Positions 61,792 through 64,000 of a stretch of 64,000 nt of DNA are shown piece after piece; the stretch's first letter is position 1, and each line of letters begins with the position of its first letter. Source of the stretch: Blastocatellia bacterium. GTDB lineage: Bacteria > Acidobacteriota > Blastocatellia > Chloracidobacteriales > JADJPF01. The DNA is taken from assembly GCA_016713405.1 (NCBI GenBank), contig JADJPF010000003.1:372001-436000 (forward strand), given 5' to 3'. Position numbers and translations under genes: made by a program. A model generated the notes under the pieces. That model did no database searches, had not been told where the DNA came from, and worked only from the letters and a program-made list of their open reading frames with translations.

Positions 61792-62973
61792 TTATAGAGA
61801 ACTCTTTAGAAAGAAATTGTCGATTTTTTCGGCTGCTTTAATTCCTGGCATATTAGTAGTATTCATTAGCTCTACACCAGAAAGCTTAAAGCCACTAGAA
61901 AAACCTGAATTATTGATAATATCTTTGGCAAAACGTAGCTTTAATGTATGGTTGCCGGGAGTTAATTCTTGAGCATCTTGAGACCATGCAATAGGCTCAT
62001 TATTAGTTCCAAGTAAATTGCCACGTAAATAGTAGCGGCCTGCTTGACTAACTTTAACATTTACTTCTACTACTAAATCAGAATCAGTTAAAGTTTCTTG
62101 ACCAACACTTAATAACTTAGCATTAGCTTTACCAGCAATTACATCAATAGCTCCATGTCTTAATAGCTGTAAGCCTTGTGTTGTAGTTGCTTTAGCTTCA
62201 ACAACAAAGGTTTGAATACCTTGGAAATCATTGCTATTAATTGTTGTAGTATAAATGCCGTCGCTAGTTTCGCTTAAACTTAGAGTAGCTTTACTACCCT
62301 TAGCTTTTGCTTGAAGTTGTGCGCCAGAAATAGACTTTTCACCATCTTTTAATTGTGCAAATAAAGTAATACCATTGCTATTGTCACGGCCATTATCAGT
62401 TAGCCAAACTTTTAATTCTGGCCCACCAACGTCATTAACAATAATATCTACTGGAGTTGTGGCTTGAACTACATTGACTGTATAGTTACCGGGAGTCATT
62501 TTTTGTTTACGATCAGTTACTAGTAAAACACCTTCACCACCACGACCCATTACTACTTGGCTCATTTCATAAGCTGGGATTGCATTATTACGGCTATGTG
62601 GTTCTACAGGAATTTTGCTACCGCGAGGGTCAGATAGTTCTACATTTAGCTGGCTATCCTCAGCAGAAAAAACACCTATTCTTGCACGTTCACCAGATAT
62701 AGGTAATTTAATATTTTTAGCCTTAACACCTTCCATTACAAATAATGTTGAGCTAACAGAAACAATATCTGTTTCCATTTGTAAAGCTTCTTGAGTTAAA
62801 CGGCCTGTATCACCGCGGCTAGAAACAGGTTCTTTAGCTAAACGTTCTTGTTCTAATTGAACTATAGACTTAATTTTAGCTTTTTCTGGTGTGCTATTTT
62901 CTACACGCTGTGTTAGTGCTACGGCGGTGACTAATAAAATAACTGTTGTAAGTAATAATCCAAATTTTCTCAT
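61792..62973 (-). CDS. Secreted beta-sandwich protein of unknown function
   Basis: The 393-residue protein has a signal peptide (FGLLLTTVILLVTAVALTQ). It is strand-rich with repeated immunoglobulin- or fibronectin-like segments (FVMEGVKAKNIKLPISGERARIGVF, TLFAQLKDGEKSISGAQLQAKAKG, RYYLRGNLLG). These resemble domains in surface adhesins and in proteins that assist lipases. It starts 24 bases after the lipase-like gene and belongs to the same operon. A partner role for the lipase is an inference. Confidence 0.6.
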   Translation of the reverse strand: MRKFGLLLTTVILLVTAVALTQRVENSTPEKAKIKSIVQLEQERLAKEPVSSRGDTGRLTQEALQMETDIVSVSSTLFVMEGVKAKNIKLPISGERARIGVFSAEDSQLNVELSDPRGSKIPVEPHSRNNAIPAYEMSQVVMGRGGEGVLLVTDRKQKMTPGNYTVNVVQATTPVDIIVNDVGGPELKVWLTDNGRDNSNGITLFAQLKDGEKSISGAQLQAKAKGSKATLSLSETSDGIYTTTINSNDFQGIQTFVVEAKATTTQGLQLLRHGAIDVIAGKANAKLLSVGQETLTDSDLVVEVNVKVSQAGRYYLRGNLLGTNNEPIAWSQDAQELTPGNHTLKLRFAKDIINNSGFSSGFKLSGVELMNTTNMPGIKAAEKIDNFFLKSSL

Positions 62974-62997
62974 TTCATCCTCCTAATATTTATTAGC

Positions 62998-63873
62998 CTA
63001 CCAACCATATTGGCCGATAGTGTCCCCAATGTAACCAGGGTCATCATTATGACGGTTATGGTCGTGATTAGCAGTGGTGTTAAACCAGTCGCCACCAGGC
63101 GCACCTATATAATGCGCACTTGAAACATCTACTAAACCATCATTTGAACCATTAAAAGGTGCTAGTAATGATAAAGTGCCTAAACCTACATCAGTAAGGT
63201 GGTAAATATGATTAAGTGTGTTGGTTCCAGCTACAGTGTAGAATGATTTTGTTCTTTGATTATCACGTAACCAGTTTTGACCTGCATATTGAAGGTGAGA
63301 TGTAGTTAAAACTTTTGAGGAATTGGAATTGTTATCTACCAAGCTAACAATCCAAGAAGTAAAAGCACTATTAGAAAGAGTTGACCCTAGGTCAGCTACT
63401 GCGCTACCGCCATGAGGAGTTGCTAAAGTAATTACATGACTTGTTGCAGCATTGATGCGAGCAAAATTTGAACCACGATAATTATAATAAGGGGAAGAAG
63501 TGCTGCTATTGCAAAGGATAAAGCGCATTTGGATTCCACCATAAGAGTGGGTGACAAAAACTAATCTTTCATTTGGATATGAATTAAGGTAATTATTTAC
63601 TTGTGTTGCTATATCGCCAACTGTATCCCAATAATATTGAGTACCATCATAAGAAACTACTAAAGATCTTGCTGCATAGTTTCTTGTTGAAGCGCGAATC
63701 ATATCAGTTGTCCAATAATTATTTGTAACATTAGCAACAGTGTCTTTCTTATCACCTTTACCATGAACAAATACTAATGTTACAGCTTCAGCCGTTTGAA
63801 CACCGTAAGCAAAAAATATCGCAAACATAAGGAAACTAAGTAGATATTTCCCAAGTGCCTTTCCTAAAAGCAT
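62998..63873 (-). CDS. Secreted lipase-like alpha/beta hydrolase
   Basis: The start is ATG 63873 (MLLGKALGKYLL) after AAGGAGAAAGTC; the upstream ATG at 63891 overlaps the ribosome site. A signal peptide (LLSFLMFAIFFAYGVQTAEA) precedes a lipase-type fold: FVHGKGDKKDT oxyanion region, the nucleophile Ser in VTHSYGGIQMRF near 112, LATPHGGSAVADLG, an Asp in NGSNDGLVDVSSAH and a late His. PHGGS and HSYGG fit the family of bacterial triacylglycerol lipases with PGAP1-like fold. It is exported and co-transcribed with the beta-sandwich gene. Confidence 0.85.
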   Translation of the reverse strand: MLLGKALGKYLLSFLMFAIFFAYGVQTAEAVTLVFVHGKGDKKDTVANVTNNYWTTDMIRASTRNYAARSLVVSYDGTQYYWDTVGDIATQVNNYLNSYPNERLVFVTHSYGGIQMRFILCNSSTSSPYYNYRGSNFARINAATSHVITLATPHGGSAVADLGSTLSNSAFTSWIVSLVDNNSNSSKVLTTSHLQYAGQNWLRDNQRTKSFYTVAGTNTLNHIYHLTDVGLGTLSLLAPFNGSNDGLVDVSSAHYIGAPGGDWFNTTANHDHNRHNDDPGYIGDTIGQYGW

Positions 63874-64000
63874 GACTTTCTCCTTAAGCATTTATTTTGA
63901 TTTATTATAGATTTGATTGATGTTTGATTGTTAACATTAATAGCAACTACTGTGCCAAAAGGATAAAACCAATAATAATCTGACTAATCAGTCAGCTATT

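Overview
The window looks like part of an AT-rich chromosome from a Gram-negative bacterium. It carries several outer-membrane barrels, an Oar-type TonB-dependent receptor, a lytic transglycosylase and periplasmic adaptor proteins. The mix of gene families fits Acidobacteriota (Blastocatellia-like): Ser/Thr kinases joined to an FGE domain or to receiver and PilZ domains, a receiver-PATAN protein, carboxypeptidase-regulatory TonB receptors, PP2C phosphatases and FHA/zinc-ribbon proteins. This placement is an inference from gene content; there is no rRNA in the window. One tRNA (Glu, CUC) is present. I saw no CRISPR array and no prophage.

Layout. 1-9.6 kb: a porin, tRNA-Glu, a degenerate PP2C-like protein, a hydrolase, a zinc-ribbon/Tudor-like protein, a broken coiled-coil gene, a lipoprotein, a Nudix hydrolase, a receiver-PATAN regulator and a three-gene unit of unknown function. 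9.6-10.1 kb: a 474-bp internally deleted IS1-family element with both inverted repeats. 10.2-20.4 kb: a receiver/PilZ/kinase fusion, an arginase-EamA-HD/kinase operon, TPR proteins, a RluA-type pseudouridine synthase and a MltD-like transglycosylase.

20.4-34.9 kb is a ribosomal-peptide (class II lanthipeptide) locus. Three tandem precursor genes end in the same F-S-x-S-R-x-x-F-C-C motif. Downstream on the same strand lie an Oar-like TonB receptor (frameshifted), an S9 peptidase, a complete LanM synthetase and a HlyD-type adaptor (frameshifted). A large PqqD-like/M50/HlyD fusion protein is divergently transcribed. No LanT-type ABC transporter is present, so leader removal and export must use other proteins, plausibly the S9 peptidase and the adaptor proteins.

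34.9-42.3 kb: an MFS transporter with a LarA homologue, a GT51 transglycosylase, a GAF histidine kinase, a single-domain LuxR regulator, and a PP2C phosphatase with an FHA/zinc-ribbon protein. A cluster of palindromic repeats follows. 42.8-47.3 kb is a ubiquitin-like conjugation operon: E1-like protein, membrane-anchored four-cysteine protein, ubiquitin-like protein ending GGL, E2-like protein (one-base frameshift just before the catalytic Cys), JAMM protease and a coiled-coil protein. The four-cysteine motif recurs in the unknown cluster at 8.3 kb, which links the two loci.

47.3-64 kb: an M19 dipeptidase, an enoyl-CoA hydratase, a redox/envelope cluster (kinase-FGE, cupredoxin, di-haem protein, porin, PP2C), an acyl-CoA dehydrogenase missing an internal block, an ACT-domain protein, a pair of genes one of which resembles the CesT type III chaperone fold, and a secreted protein with a secreted lipase-like hydrolase.

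Several genes have single-base disruptions, three of them in short homopolymers. Sequencing error must therefore be excluded before they are treated as pseudogenes.
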